Below, piece by piece: positions 1-7,246 of a stretch of 55,400 nucleotides of DNA. A program made the translations under genes and the position numbers. Source of the DNA: Candidatus Palauibacter australiensis (lineage in GTDB: Bacteria; Gemmatimonadota; Gemmatimonadetes; Palauibacterales; Palauibacteraceae); the NCBI GenBank assembly GCA_026705295.1, contig JAPPBA010000183.1, forward strand, positions 1 to 55,400, in the 5' to 3' direction. How positions within the stretch are numbered: the stretch's first letter is position 1; every line of letters begins with the position of its first letter. A model generated the notes under the pieces. That model searched no databases. It saw only the letters and a program-made list of their open reading frames with translations, and was not told the origin of the DNA.

Positions 1-73
1 ACGATAAGGAGTATTACGTCGTGCACGATGCACCGTCAATTCCGACCGCGCGGTGGGGTGACGCTCGTGCGGG

Positions 74-1603
74 TTACCAGAAGACGATGTAGAGGACGGC
101 GGCTCCCGCGATCACGCCGCCGGCCCAGAGTCCCGCGCGGGGGGCGGGCGTCAGGTCCACGCCGTCCGCGGCGCGCGGAAGCCGGCGCGGGGCATCGAGC
201 GGGCGCGCGCGCGTCACGAGGACGATGTACGCGCTGATCGCCAGGAAGGTGATCGCCATGTGGTGGAGGAACGCGACCTCCGGCAGCAGCCACAGGAGGA
301 GGCCGTAGACGGGGATCCCGAGCACCATCCCGCCGAAGGCGGCGGCCGGTGGCGTGCGCGGCGCGAAGATGCCGAACAGGAACGCGGCCACGATCCCCGG
401 CGAGATGAACCCCCAGAACATCTGGATGTACTCGAACACGCTCGGCGCCCGGGCCACGACCGGCGCCCACAGGCACGCCACCACCACGAGCACACCCGTC
501 GTCACCCGTCCCACCACCATCAGCCGGCGCGAGGACGCTCCGGGTCGCAGGTGCCGCTTGTAGAGGTCGACGCTGAAGATCGTCGCCGCCGAGTTCAGCA
601 TCGAGTCGAGCGAACTCATCACCGCCCCGAACAGCGCCGCGAACATGATCCCCGTCAGCCCCGCCGGGAGGAGTTCCCGCATCATCACCGGGTAGGCCTG
701 GTCCGGGTTCGTCACCTGATCGGCGAACAGCTCCGCCGCCATGATCCCCGGAAAGATGATGATGAACGGGATGAACAGCTTGATGAAGCCGGCCAGGAAG
801 AGCCCCCGCTGCCCGTCCGCCAGACTGCGCGCCGCCAGCGTGCGCTGCGTGATGAACTGGTTCAGTCCCCAGTAGAAGATGTTGGGGATCCACAGTCCGC
901 CGATGAAGACGGCCAGCCACGGCATCTCCGGGTGGTTGAAGGGCAGGACCGTGTGGAGCTTGCCGTCCGCCGCCTCGAGGAAGGGACCGATGCCGCCCAT
1001 GGCCCGGAACCCCAGTACGGTGACGAGCACGCCGCCGAGGAGGAGCGCCACCCCCTGGAGGAGGTCGGACCACACGACCGCCTTGAGTCCGCCGTAGATG
1101 GTGTACCCGCCCGCGAGCACGCCGATGAGCCAGATACCCGTCCCCGTGTCGAGGCCGAAGATCGACTCCAGGGCGAGCGCGCCCGAGTACAGCACCGTCG
1201 CCAGCGCCACAAGTACGTACGCCGCGAGGATGAAGCCCGCCATCAGGGTGCGCGTGCGCACGTCGTAGCGGAATTCGAGGTACTCGGGGATGGTGTAGAT
1301 CCCCGCCGCGAGGAAGCGCGGGAGGAAGAAGAGTCCGACGAGGACGAGGGTGACGGCCGCCATCCACTCGTAGCTCGCGATCGCGAGGCCGATGTCGTAG
1401 CCCCGCCCGGCCATCCCCACGAAGTGCTCCGTCGAGATGTTCGACGCGATGAGCGAGAAGCCGATCAGCCACCACGGCAGATTGCGCCCGGCAAGAAAGT
1501 ACCCCGCCGCGTCGCGCCGCCCCCGCGAGGCATACAGCGACACGCCCACGACCAGCACCAAGAACCCCGCGAACGCCGCAACGTCCAGCGGCCGAAAGTT
1601 CAC
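74..1603 (-). CDS. Sodium:solute symporter (SSS/SLC5 family)
   Basis: This is a 509-residue inner-membrane protein of the sodium:solute symporter family, which couples Na+ entry to uptake of a small solute such as a sugar, amino acid or vitamin. The sequence shows a first hydrophobic helix near residues 8-24, then the segment AGRNLPWWLIGFSLIASNIS, which is typical of the start of the LeuT-fold core. More than ten further hydrophobic stretches follow, and the length fits the family (about 500-550). The start is GTG at 1603, only 7 nt after the stop of the DUF2007-like gene, so it is probably the last gene of an operon beginning at the OsmC-like gene (2296). The substrate cannot be read from the sequence. 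Family call is firm; specificity is open. Confidence 0.9.
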   Translation of the reverse strand: MNFRPLDVAAFAGFLVLVVGVSLYASRGRRDAAGYFLAGRNLPWWLIGFSLIASNISTEHFVGMAGRGYDIGLAIASYEWMAAVTLVLVGLFFLPRFLAAGIYTIPEYLEFRYDVRTRTLMAGFILAAYVLVALATVLYSGALALESIFGLDTGTGIWLIGVLAGGYTIYGGLKAVVWSDLLQGVALLLGGVLVTVLGFRAMGGIGPFLEAADGKLHTVLPFNHPEMPWLAVFIGGLWIPNIFYWGLNQFITQRTLAARSLADGQRGLFLAGFIKLFIPFIIIFPGIMAAELFADQVTNPDQAYPVMMRELLPAGLTGIMFAALFGAVMSSLDSMLNSAATIFSVDLYKRHLRPGASSRRLMVVGRVTTGVLVVVACLWAPVVARAPSVFEYIQMFWGFISPGIVAAFLFGIFAPRTPPAAAFGGMVLGIPVYGLLLWLLPEVAFLHHMAITFLAISAYIVLVTRARPLDAPRRLPRAADGVDLTPAPRAGLWAGGVIAGAAVLYIVFW

Positions 1604-1610
1604 ACTTGTC

Positions 1611-1829
1611 TCACGTCATCGCGTCGCGGAGGGTCTGCCTCGCTTCTTCGTGCCGACTCGCGGGCACGCGGAGGACTTTCGCGGCCGCCGTCGGGCCCCA
1701 GGAAACCGGCGCGAACTCCCCTTCGACCCGGAAGGGGATGTCGCCGGCTTCGAGGGCGAGCCTCGCCGCGAGGAACTCGCTCTCGTCCCATGCTTCGAAT
1801 ACGCGGACCATGTCGTCGCTCCGCGTCAT
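1611..1829 (-). CDS. DUF2007-like small signal-transducing-type protein
   Basis: This 72-residue protein has the look of the DUF2007 (putative signal transducing protein) family: VFEAWDESEFLAARLALEAGDIPF matches the usual 'access two sources of a single polypeptide, look for the shorter-lived copy' helix in which short proteins begin with a strand, then a helix containing E.A..A...LE..GIP. Its function is not known. Its ATG at 1829 overlaps the stop of the OsmC-like gene (ATGA), which points to translational coupling. An internal ATG at 1811 (MVRVFEAW) is an alternative start. It lies between the OsmC-like gene and the symporter in a three-gene leftward operon. No signal peptide or membrane helix is visible, so it is probably cytoplasmic. 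The family assignment is from pattern recognition only. Confidence 0.6.
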   Translation of the reverse strand: MTRSDDMVRVFEAWDESEFLAARLALEAGDIPFRVEGEFAPVSWGPTAAAKVLRVPASRHEEARQTLRDAMT

Positions 1830-2296
1830 GAAGCGGCCGGCGTCTCTTCGATGTCGGCGGTCCAGGTCACCTCGATCGCGCCCTCGAGCGAGCGGGCGGT
1901 GGGGCACTTCGCGCGGTGGCTGGCGAGGGCGCGCTCCACCGTCTCCCGGGCTTCGGCGGGGATGCGGAGCCGGTAGTGGACGATGATTTCCTCCAGCGTC
2001 GGCATGCGGTCGCGGAGGCGGTTGATCCCCTCCACTTCGGCGACGATGTCCTCGGGGGCCAGGCGGATGCCGCGCACTTCCAGTGCGCCGTTGAGCGTGC
2101 CCAGCATTCAGGCTCCCGTCGCGGCCACCTGGTAATCGACCGGAAGCGGCAGGTCCTTCGCGTCGATCCGGTAGTGGGACTTGATGGGACCGTGGACTCC
2201 GAAGTCGATCTCGGTCCCCTCTTCGAGGCGGGCCCGGCGATGCACGCCCTTGACCTTCTCGAGACGCGCGCGGGCGGTGTAGAACGGTTCGGACAT
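1826..2296 (-). CDS. OsmC-family protein with in-frame UGA: candidate selenoprotein (Sec63)
   Basis: OsmC/Ohr proteins are homodimeric thiol peroxidases that use two conserved cysteines against organic hydroperoxides. Translation from ATG 2296 (AAGGAGAG ribosome site 7-8 nt upstream) gives 62 residues ending VDYQVAATGA, then TGA at 2110-2108, then without frame change MLGTLNGALEVRGI and 79 more residues. Read through, the product is 156 residues, the normal family length. The TGA falls at the first conserved Cys (family pattern AA.GAC...). The second Cys is present as C131 in KCPTARSL. A hairpin follows the TGA (2072-2088). The simplest reading is selenocysteine at position 63; OsmC-like selenoproteins are known from marine metagenomes. 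A nonsense-mutated pseudogene or two split ORFs are the alternatives. It is first gene of an operon with the DUF2007-like gene and the symporter. Confidence 0.8.
2072..2088 (-). promoter_or_regulatory. Candidate bacterial SECIS hairpin
   Basis: On the coding (minus) strand the sequence GCGCAC-TGGAA-GTGCGC forms a perfect 6-bp stem with a 5-nt loop. The loop begins about 26 nt after the UGA of the OsmC-like gene and has G at its second and third positions. Bacterial SECIS elements are hairpins just downstream of UGA, with a small apical loop carrying a G near its 5' side and 16-37 nt between UGA and loop. This matches that description. In such G+C-rich DNA short hairpins are common, so the case depends on the combination with the UGA and the Cys alignment. 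Confidence 0.65.
2108..2110 (-). other. Recoded UGA codon (putative selenocysteine)
   Basis: In-frame TGA read on the minus strand between GGA GCC and ATG CTG of the OsmC-like gene. It sits where the family has its peroxidatic cysteine. The next codon is ATG, so re-initiation after termination is formally possible, but the downstream fragment alone would lack the N-terminal strands of the fold. Confidence 0.7.
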
Positions 2297-2392
2297 GACG
2301 TGCTCTCCTTTGCGGGACCTGCTTGCCTGCCGCATTTTCGGGCGGCGAGATTCGGGCGTGACGCGCAAACGAAACGATCGAGAGCGGCCACA

Positions 2393-4210
2393 ATGACGTC
2401 AACCCGCGACGGGAGACGGCTTACGGGCGGAGCGGCGGGCCGGATCGTGGCCGCGATCCTCATGGCGGGCGGGATCGCGGCCTGCGAGGGGGGATCGGCC
2501 GAAACGGCGGACACGGCCCCGCCCAGCGATCTGTCGGCGCTCAGCGACCGCTTCTGGGACGCCTACCTCTCCTGGAACCCGCTGCAGGCGACCTACCTGG
2601 GAGAACACCGCCTCAGCGACCGCGTTCGCGATATCTCGCCGTCGGGCCGCAACAATCGGCGCCGCGAGGTTCGTGCCCTCATGGATGCCCTCGCGGCCAT
2701 CGACCGTCCGTCGCTGCCGCCCGAGGATCGGCTGACATTCCTCGCGCTCGACCATCAGCTTTCGGCGGAAGTCGCCGAGCAGACGTGCGCCCTCGAGGTG
2801 TGGGTGGTGGACCACCGCGAGGGGTTCCAGCTCGACTTCCTCAACATCGTAGGCGCCCAGCCCCTCGAGACGCCGGTGGACGGCGAGCGCATGATCCGGC
2901 GCTGGAACGCGTTCGCCGACTATATCGACGACTACATCGCGAACCTGCGCACCGGCCTCGAAACGGGGCGGGTCGCGGCGCGCGCGTCGGTGAACCGGAC
3001 GATCGTGCAGCTCGACGCGCTCCTCGAACGTCCCGTGGAGGAATGGCCGATCTACGCCCCGGCGGGGACGCGGCTCGATGCGTGGCCCGAGGGGACGCGC
3101 CACGACTTCCGGGCCGGCATCCGCGAGGCCGCCTCCGAACGCATCCAGCCGGCCTACGCGAGACTGCGGGACTTTCTGCGCGACGAACTCTATCCGCACT
3201 CGCGCACGGGCGCGGCGGTCGGACTCTCCAGCCTGCCGGGCGGCAGCGCCTGCTACGAGGCGATGATCCGCACCTTCACGACCCTCGAACTGACCCCGGC
3301 CGAGATCCACGCCCAGGGTCTGGCGGAGCTGGAGAGGGTCCACGACGAGTTGCGGACGCTGGGGCAGGAAGTCCTCGGCGCCTCCGACCTGAAGGAGGTT
3401 CAGCAGCGGCTGCGGTCCGACCCCGAGATGTTCTTCCGCTGGCCGGGGGAGATCGTGCAGATGGCCGAGGAGGCGTACGCGCGGGCGGCCCTCGTCATGC
3501 CCGCCTGGTTCGGCACGACGCCGCGGACGGAGATGGTGATCCGTCCGATCCCGCTGTACGAGGCGCCGCAGAGTCAGCTCGCCTACTACCGCGAGCCGGC
3601 GCCGGACGGATCGCGCCCTGGGACGTACTACGTGAACACCTACCGGCCCGAGATCCGGCCCCGGTACCAGGCCGACGTCCTGAGCTTTCACGAGGCGATT
3701 CCGGGGCACCACCTCCAGACGACGATCGCCCAGGAGGTCGAGGGTCTGCCCGAGTTCCGCAAGCACCTCGGCTCGGTTGCCTTCATCGAGGGGTGGGCGC
3801 TGTACGCGGAGCGGCTGGCCGACGAAATGGGCCTTTACCTGGACGGTCTGAGCCGCATCGGCCTCGCCTCCTACGATGCCTGGCGGGCGAGCCGGCTCGT
3901 CGTCGACACCGGCATTCACGCCTTCGGCTGGACGCGGGAGGAGGCGATCGACTTCGTGCGCGAGAACACGCTGCTCGCCGAAGTGAACATCGAGAACGAG
4001 GTAGACCGCTACATCACCTCGCCCGCCCAGGCGCTCACCTACAAGCTGGGGCAGCTCGAGATCTCGCGGCTGCGCTCGAAGGCGGAGGCCAGGCTCGGGG
4101 AGGCGTTCTCCATCGCGGAGTTCCACGACCGGGTGCTGGAGAACGGCGCGCTGAGCCTTCCCGCACTCAGCGTCGCGATCGAGAGCTGGCTCGCGGAGAC
4201 CACCAGCTAG
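2393..4210 (+). CDS. DUF885 family lipoprotein, putative zinc-dependent hydrolase
   Basis: This 605-residue protein belongs to the DUF885 family, which resembles M2/M3-type metallopeptidases, although substrates are mostly unknown. The N-terminus is a lipoprotein signal: basic TRDGRR, a hydrophobic stretch, and a lipobox ending in GGIAAC, so it is probably anchored in the envelope facing the periplasm. The family signature FHEAIPGHHLQ carries H433, E434, H439 and H440, and is followed by FIEGWALYAERLADEMG, the second conserved block with a likely metal-binding Glu. The length matches the family (550-620). I chose ATG 2393 because it gives the lipoprotein signal; the frame is open further upstream but that part lies antisense to the OsmC-like gene. 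It is divergent from that operon, with about 96 bp between the starts. Confidence 0.88.
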   Translation: MTSTRDGRRLTGGAAGRIVAAILMAGGIAACEGGSAETADTAPPSDLSALSDRFWDAYLSWNPLQATYLGEHRLSDRVRDISPSGRNNRRREVRALMDALAAIDRPSLPPEDRLTFLALDHQLSAEVAEQTCALEVWVVDHREGFQLDFLNIVGAQPLETPVDGERMIRRWNAFADYIDDYIANLRTGLETGRVAARASVNRTIVQLDALLERPVEEWPIYAPAGTRLDAWPEGTRHDFRAGIREAASERIQPAYARLRDFLRDELYPHSRTGAAVGLSSLPGGSACYEAMIRTFTTLELTPAEIHAQGLAELERVHDELRTLGQEVLGASDLKEVQQRLRSDPEMFFRWPGEIVQMAEEAYARAALVMPAWFGTTPRTEMVIRPIPLYEAPQSQLAYYREPAPDGSRPGTYYVNTYRPEIRPRYQADVLSFHEAIPGHHLQTTIAQEVEGLPEFRKHLGSVAFIEGWALYAERLADEMGLYLDGLSRIGLASYDAWRASRLVVDTGIHAFGWTREEAIDFVRENTLLAEVNIENEVDRYITSPAQALTYKLGQLEISRLRSKAEARLGEAFSIAEFHDRVLENGALSLPALSVAIESWLAETTS

Positions 4211-4218
4211 CAGTCCGT

Positions 4219-4241
4219 GGCGGCGGGGGGGGGGTGCCGCC
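4219..4241 (+). terminator. Possible hairpin terminator with a 10-G loop
   Basis: Nine bases after the DUF885 stop, GGCGGC (4219-4224) and GCCGCC (4236-4241) flank a run of ten G and one T. It could stop transcription before the PilX-like gene, but there is no T tract, so this is weak. The homopolymer run is also a likely place for sequencing or replication slippage. Confidence 0.3.
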
Positions 4242-4284
4242 GGCGCGTTGAGGGGGCGTTGATCCGGCGAGGCACGTTCACGTC

Positions 4285-5349
4285 ATGCGCTCTCTTGGCA
4301 GGATTCCACCCGTTCGGGCCCTCGTGCCCCCGGAAGCGGAGCCTCGCGGCTTCGCCCTGCCATCGGCCATGCTCACCCTGCTGCTCGTTTCGCTCATGGC
4401 GGCCGGCGGCTTTTTCGTCACCTGGATCGACGGACAGTCCGCTCGGGCCTTCGCGCGTTCCACGGAGGCCTTCTATGTGGCCGAGAGCGGGCTCGCGACG
4501 GCGCTCGCGCTCGCCGAGATGCCGAACCCCTCCGTGCCTCCCGTCACGCTGGGCGCGGGAACCGCGACGGTCTCCTTCGAGCATCTCCTCGAACTGCGGC
4601 CCGGGGAGGCCGTGTACCGCGTCGAGTCGCTGGGACGCGTCGTCTACGGCGACGCAACCTTCGAGCGGTCGGTGGGGCAGCTCCTCTGGGTGGCCGGACC
4701 GCCGCGGGTGCCCGGGGCGCTCGTCCTCATGGGGAGCACGGGCGCCGTACCCCCGAAGGGGACGATCACGGGGCTCGACGCGTTCGGGAGCGCCTGTCCG
4801 CAACAGCCCTCGCCGGTGGCGGGCGTCGCGTACTGGGGCGGACCGCCGCCGGCGCCCGATTCGTTGCTCACGATTTCGGGATCCCCCGCGGATCGCCGGA
4901 TGTCGGCGGATGTGTCCGTTACAGCGGAAACGGGGATCCGATGGACGGAGCTGCTCGCTTCCTGGAGCCCGCGTCCCGACGCGGTCGTGCCGTCCGATCC
5001 GTGGCCGTCTCCGGGAGCCGATTCGTCCTATACGCGGATTTCGGGATCGGGGACGCTCGGTGCGGGCTCCAGCGGGCGTGGCGCCCTCGTGGTGGAAGGC
5101 GACCTGACGCTCGACGACGGCTTCGCCTGGCGGGGGCTCATCCTCGTGGGCGGCGCCCTGCTCCTGAACGGGGACATTTCGGTCCACGGGAGCGTGGCCA
5201 GCGGGCTCGCGGGTGGCGCGGGGGTGGCGGCCGACTTCGGCGGCCACCGCATCGATCTGCGCTTCAGCGCCTGCGCCGTCGCGACCGCCGCGGAGCGACT
5301 CACCGCCCCGGCGGCGGCAATCCCCGGCACATGGTACGAAGTCTGGTAG
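4285..5349 (+). CDS. PilX-like minor pseudopilin
   Basis: This 354-residue protein starts like a type IV pilus or type II secretion minor pilin of the PilX type. After a 22-residue leader ending RG comes FALPSAMLTLLLVSLMAAGG, a hydrophobic helix, then FARSTEAFYVAESGLATALA, the typical 'AESGL' segment of PilX_N. Prepilin peptidase would cut between G22 and F23. The usual Glu at +5 is not there (Ser27), as in several minor pilins of this class. The rest looks like a beta-rich extracellular region with repeated G.S/G.L.V strands (for example GALVVEGDLTLDDGFAWRGL). No other pilus genes lie nearby. The helix call is good; the exact role is unknown. Confidence 0.7.
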   Translation: MRSLGRIPPVRALVPPEAEPRGFALPSAMLTLLLVSLMAAGGFFVTWIDGQSARAFARSTEAFYVAESGLATALALAEMPNPSVPPVTLGAGTATVSFEHLLELRPGEAVYRVESLGRVVYGDATFERSVGQLLWVAGPPRVPGALVLMGSTGAVPPKGTITGLDAFGSACPQQPSPVAGVAYWGGPPPAPDSLLTISGSPADRRMSADVSVTAETGIRWTELLASWSPRPDAVVPSDPWPSPGADSSYTRISGSGTLGAGSSGRGALVVEGDLTLDDGFAWRGLILVGGALLLNGDISVHGSVASGLAGGAGVAADFGGHRIDLRFSACAVATAAERLTAPAAAIPGTWYEVW

Positions 5350-5369
5350 TCCCGGCAGGCGGCGGCTCG

Positions 5370-6167
5370 TCAGAGGTTTTCGGCGACGAGGTCCGGGAGT
5401 CCGTCGGGATTGTCCACGTGCAGCCAGTGGCCGCCGGCGAGTTCGTGGAGATGTACGCGGCCGTTCAGCGTCGCCTCTCGGAATCGCGCGCGATCGTCCG
5501 CCGAGAGGATGTCCGACTGCGCGGCCCGTACGGCATGGATTTCCGATGGCGGGACGGGCGTCTCGATGACGTCCCAGAGGTCGCGCCTGAAGTAGTCGGC
5601 CAGCAGTTCTTCGGCCGCGTCCGGGTCGAGGCGCCACCGGTAGCCGGCGTCAACGAAGACGAGGTTTGTCGCCAGCCAGTGCGCGACGGATGGGGCGAAC
5701 CCCTCGGCCTCCACCGCGGATACCGCGTCACGTCTCTTCGAGAAGGGCCCCGAGTGCCGCCGAATCACGTCCAGCAGCCGGGCGGCTCCGCCCCCTGGCG
5801 AGCGGCGGGAGGGCGAGGCGTCGATCACCCATGCCTGGCTCGGCGTCGCGGCCGCCGCCACCATCAGCGCTACCTTGCCGCCGAAGGAGTGCCCCAGGAT
5901 CGCGTCCACGGGCCGCTCGAGCGACTCCGAGAGTTCGAGTACGTCGTGCGCGCACGCGGCAAGCGTGTGCGGCGGCTCGAAGCGCGGGGAGTGCCCGTGC
6001 AGCCGCAGGTCCACGAGCACGGCTCCCCACTCGGGACGCCGGGCGACGAGCCGGCGGGCGAATGAAGCCCAGTTGCGGCCGGTGCCGTAGATGCCGTGCA
6101 GCACGTAGAGCCAGCGCCGGGAACCCGCCTCCGAGACGGTGTACTGATGCAGGAATGGTCGAGACAC
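5370..6167 (-). CDS. Alpha/beta hydrolase (YbfF/ABHD11-like)
   Basis: This 265-residue protein has an alpha/beta hydrolase fold. It shows the oxyanion motif LHGIYGTGRNW, the LRLHGHS segment after strand 4, and the nucleophile elbow GHSFGG with the catalytic serine. A His near the C-terminus in ELAGGHWLH is the probable catalytic base, and a short W-rich cap lies between. This arrangement resembles esterases such as YbfF, not dedicated MenH enzymes. No signal peptide is present, so it should be cytoplasmic. The assigned start is GTG at 6167. It is divergent from the YheT-like hydrolase with only about 20 bp between starts, so one of the two starts may be placed too far upstream. The substrate is unknown. 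Confidence 0.8.
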   Translation of the reverse strand: MSRPFLHQYTVSEAGSRRWLYVLHGIYGTGRNWASFARRLVARRPEWGAVLVDLRLHGHSPRFEPPHTLAACAHDVLELSESLERPVDAILGHSFGGKVALMVAAAATPSQAWVIDASPSRRSPGGGAARLLDVIRRHSGPFSKRRDAVSAVEAEGFAPSVAHWLATNLVFVDAGYRWRLDPDAAEELLADYFRRDLWDVIETPVPPSEIHAVRAAQSDILSADDRARFREATLNGRVHLHELAGGHWLHVDNPDGLPDLVAENL

Positions 6168-6187
6168 GGAACGAAAGGTAACGGATC

Positions 6188-7198
6188 TTGAACGATCTGT
6201 CGGCGTTCGAGCCGGCGCGGGGGCTGGGAAATCCTCACGTGCAAACCGTGGTGGGACGGGTCGTGCGCCGGCGCTTCGAGCCGCAGTACGAACGGGTTCG
6301 GCTCGACACGGACGATGGAGACTTCATCGACCTCGACGTATGGAGGGGACCGGAAACCCCCTCGGGTCTGACCCTCCTCCTCCACGGGCTCGAGGGCAGC
6401 GCGCGCTCGGGCTACATGGTGACGACGAGCGAGGCGTTGGCGGCGGCCGGCATCCAGGCCGTCGCGCTCAACTTCCGTTCGTGCAGCGGAGAGCCGAACC
6501 GTCTGCCGGACGCCTACCACTCGGGTCGGACGGACGACATTGAGCGCGCGCTGGACTGGATGGCGGCGCGTTACCCGGGTCTCCCGCGGACCGCAGTGGG
6601 GTTCTCCCTGGGCGGGAACGCGCTCCTCAACCTGCTCGGACGGGAGGGTGGCGGCCGGAGTCTCGTCGCCGCCGCCGCCGTATCGGTCCCGTACGACCTC
6701 TCATCCAGCGCCGATGCCCTGCAGCGCGGCATGGGACGCGTGTACGGCAGGCGTTTTCTCCGCAGCCTGCGCGAAAAAGCCCGTGAAAAGGCCCTGAGAT
6801 TCCCGGGCGTGGTGGCCCCCGAGGCGGCGAGGGCGCGCACGATTCGCGAGTTCGATGACCGGCTCACGGCGCCGATCCACGGCTTCCGCGACGCCGCCGA
6901 CTACTACTGGCGCTGCAGCGCGAAGCGCTTCGTGGACCCCGTGAACCTTCCCATGCTCCTCATCCACGCGCGCGACGACCCGCTCGCCCCGGGGAGTTCG
7001 GTGCCCGTCGAGACGATCCGGCAACGTCCGAATCTCTCCCTGGCGCTGACGGAGCGGGGAGGACATCTCGGGTTCGTCGGCCGGGGACGCGGCATGGGGC
7101 GGGCCGACGCGCGAACGGGCTGGCTGGAAGAGACCGTTGCCCGCTACATCTCGCGGGCCATGCATCGGACAACGCATCCGGATTCCGGCGTGTTTTAG
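6188..7198 (+). CDS. YheT-like alpha/beta hydrolase
   Basis: This 336-residue protein matches the YheT/ABHD1-3 group of alpha/beta hydrolases. It begins with the family's characteristic GLGNPHVQT segment, then has LLLHGLEGSARSGY (oxyanion region), NFRSCSGEPN, and the nucleophile elbow VGFSLGGN. A late Asp in HARDDPLAP and a His in ERGGHLGF complete a plausible triad. Members act on small esters or lipids, but most are uncharacterised. The start is TTG at 6188 with AAAGG about 10 nt upstream. No export signal is visible. Its neighbour on the other strand is a second, unrelated alpha/beta hydrolase; no shared pathway can be read. Confidence 0.85.
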   Translation: MNDLSAFEPARGLGNPHVQTVVGRVVRRRFEPQYERVRLDTDDGDFIDLDVWRGPETPSGLTLLLHGLEGSARSGYMVTTSEALAAAGIQAVALNFRSCSGEPNRLPDAYHSGRTDDIERALDWMAARYPGLPRTAVGFSLGGNALLNLLGREGGGRSLVAAAAVSVPYDLSSSADALQRGMGRVYGRRFLRSLREKAREKALRFPGVVAPEAARARTIREFDDRLTAPIHGFRDAADYYWRCSAKRFVDPVNLPMLLIHARDDPLAPGSSVPVETIRQRPNLSLALTERGGHLGFVGRGRGMGRADARTGWLEETVARYISRAMHRTTHPDSGVF

Positions 7199-7246
7199 AT
7201 GGTTTGTACGACTATTGTCCGCAGCCTTCAGGATGGGAGTTATTTC

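Noticed and set aside
36-1475. Long ORF overlapping the symporter in another frame.
   Set aside because: Arg/Gly/Pro-rich composition and no family features; high G+C DNA gives long chance ORFs.
1826-2368. Two separate small genes (2108-2368 and 1826-2107).
   Set aside because: Neither fragment is a complete OsmC fold, and they are in one frame, separated only by TGA at the conserved Cys position. A single read-through gene explains both.
2399-4126. 575-residue ORF on the minus strand across the DUF885 gene.
   Set aside because: Antisense shadow of a clearly conserved gene; composition atypical for a protein.
5370-6167. MenH candidate to fill the menaquinone pathway.
   Set aside because: It is an alpha/beta hydrolase but lacks specific MenH features and is far from the men genes, so the call stays generic.
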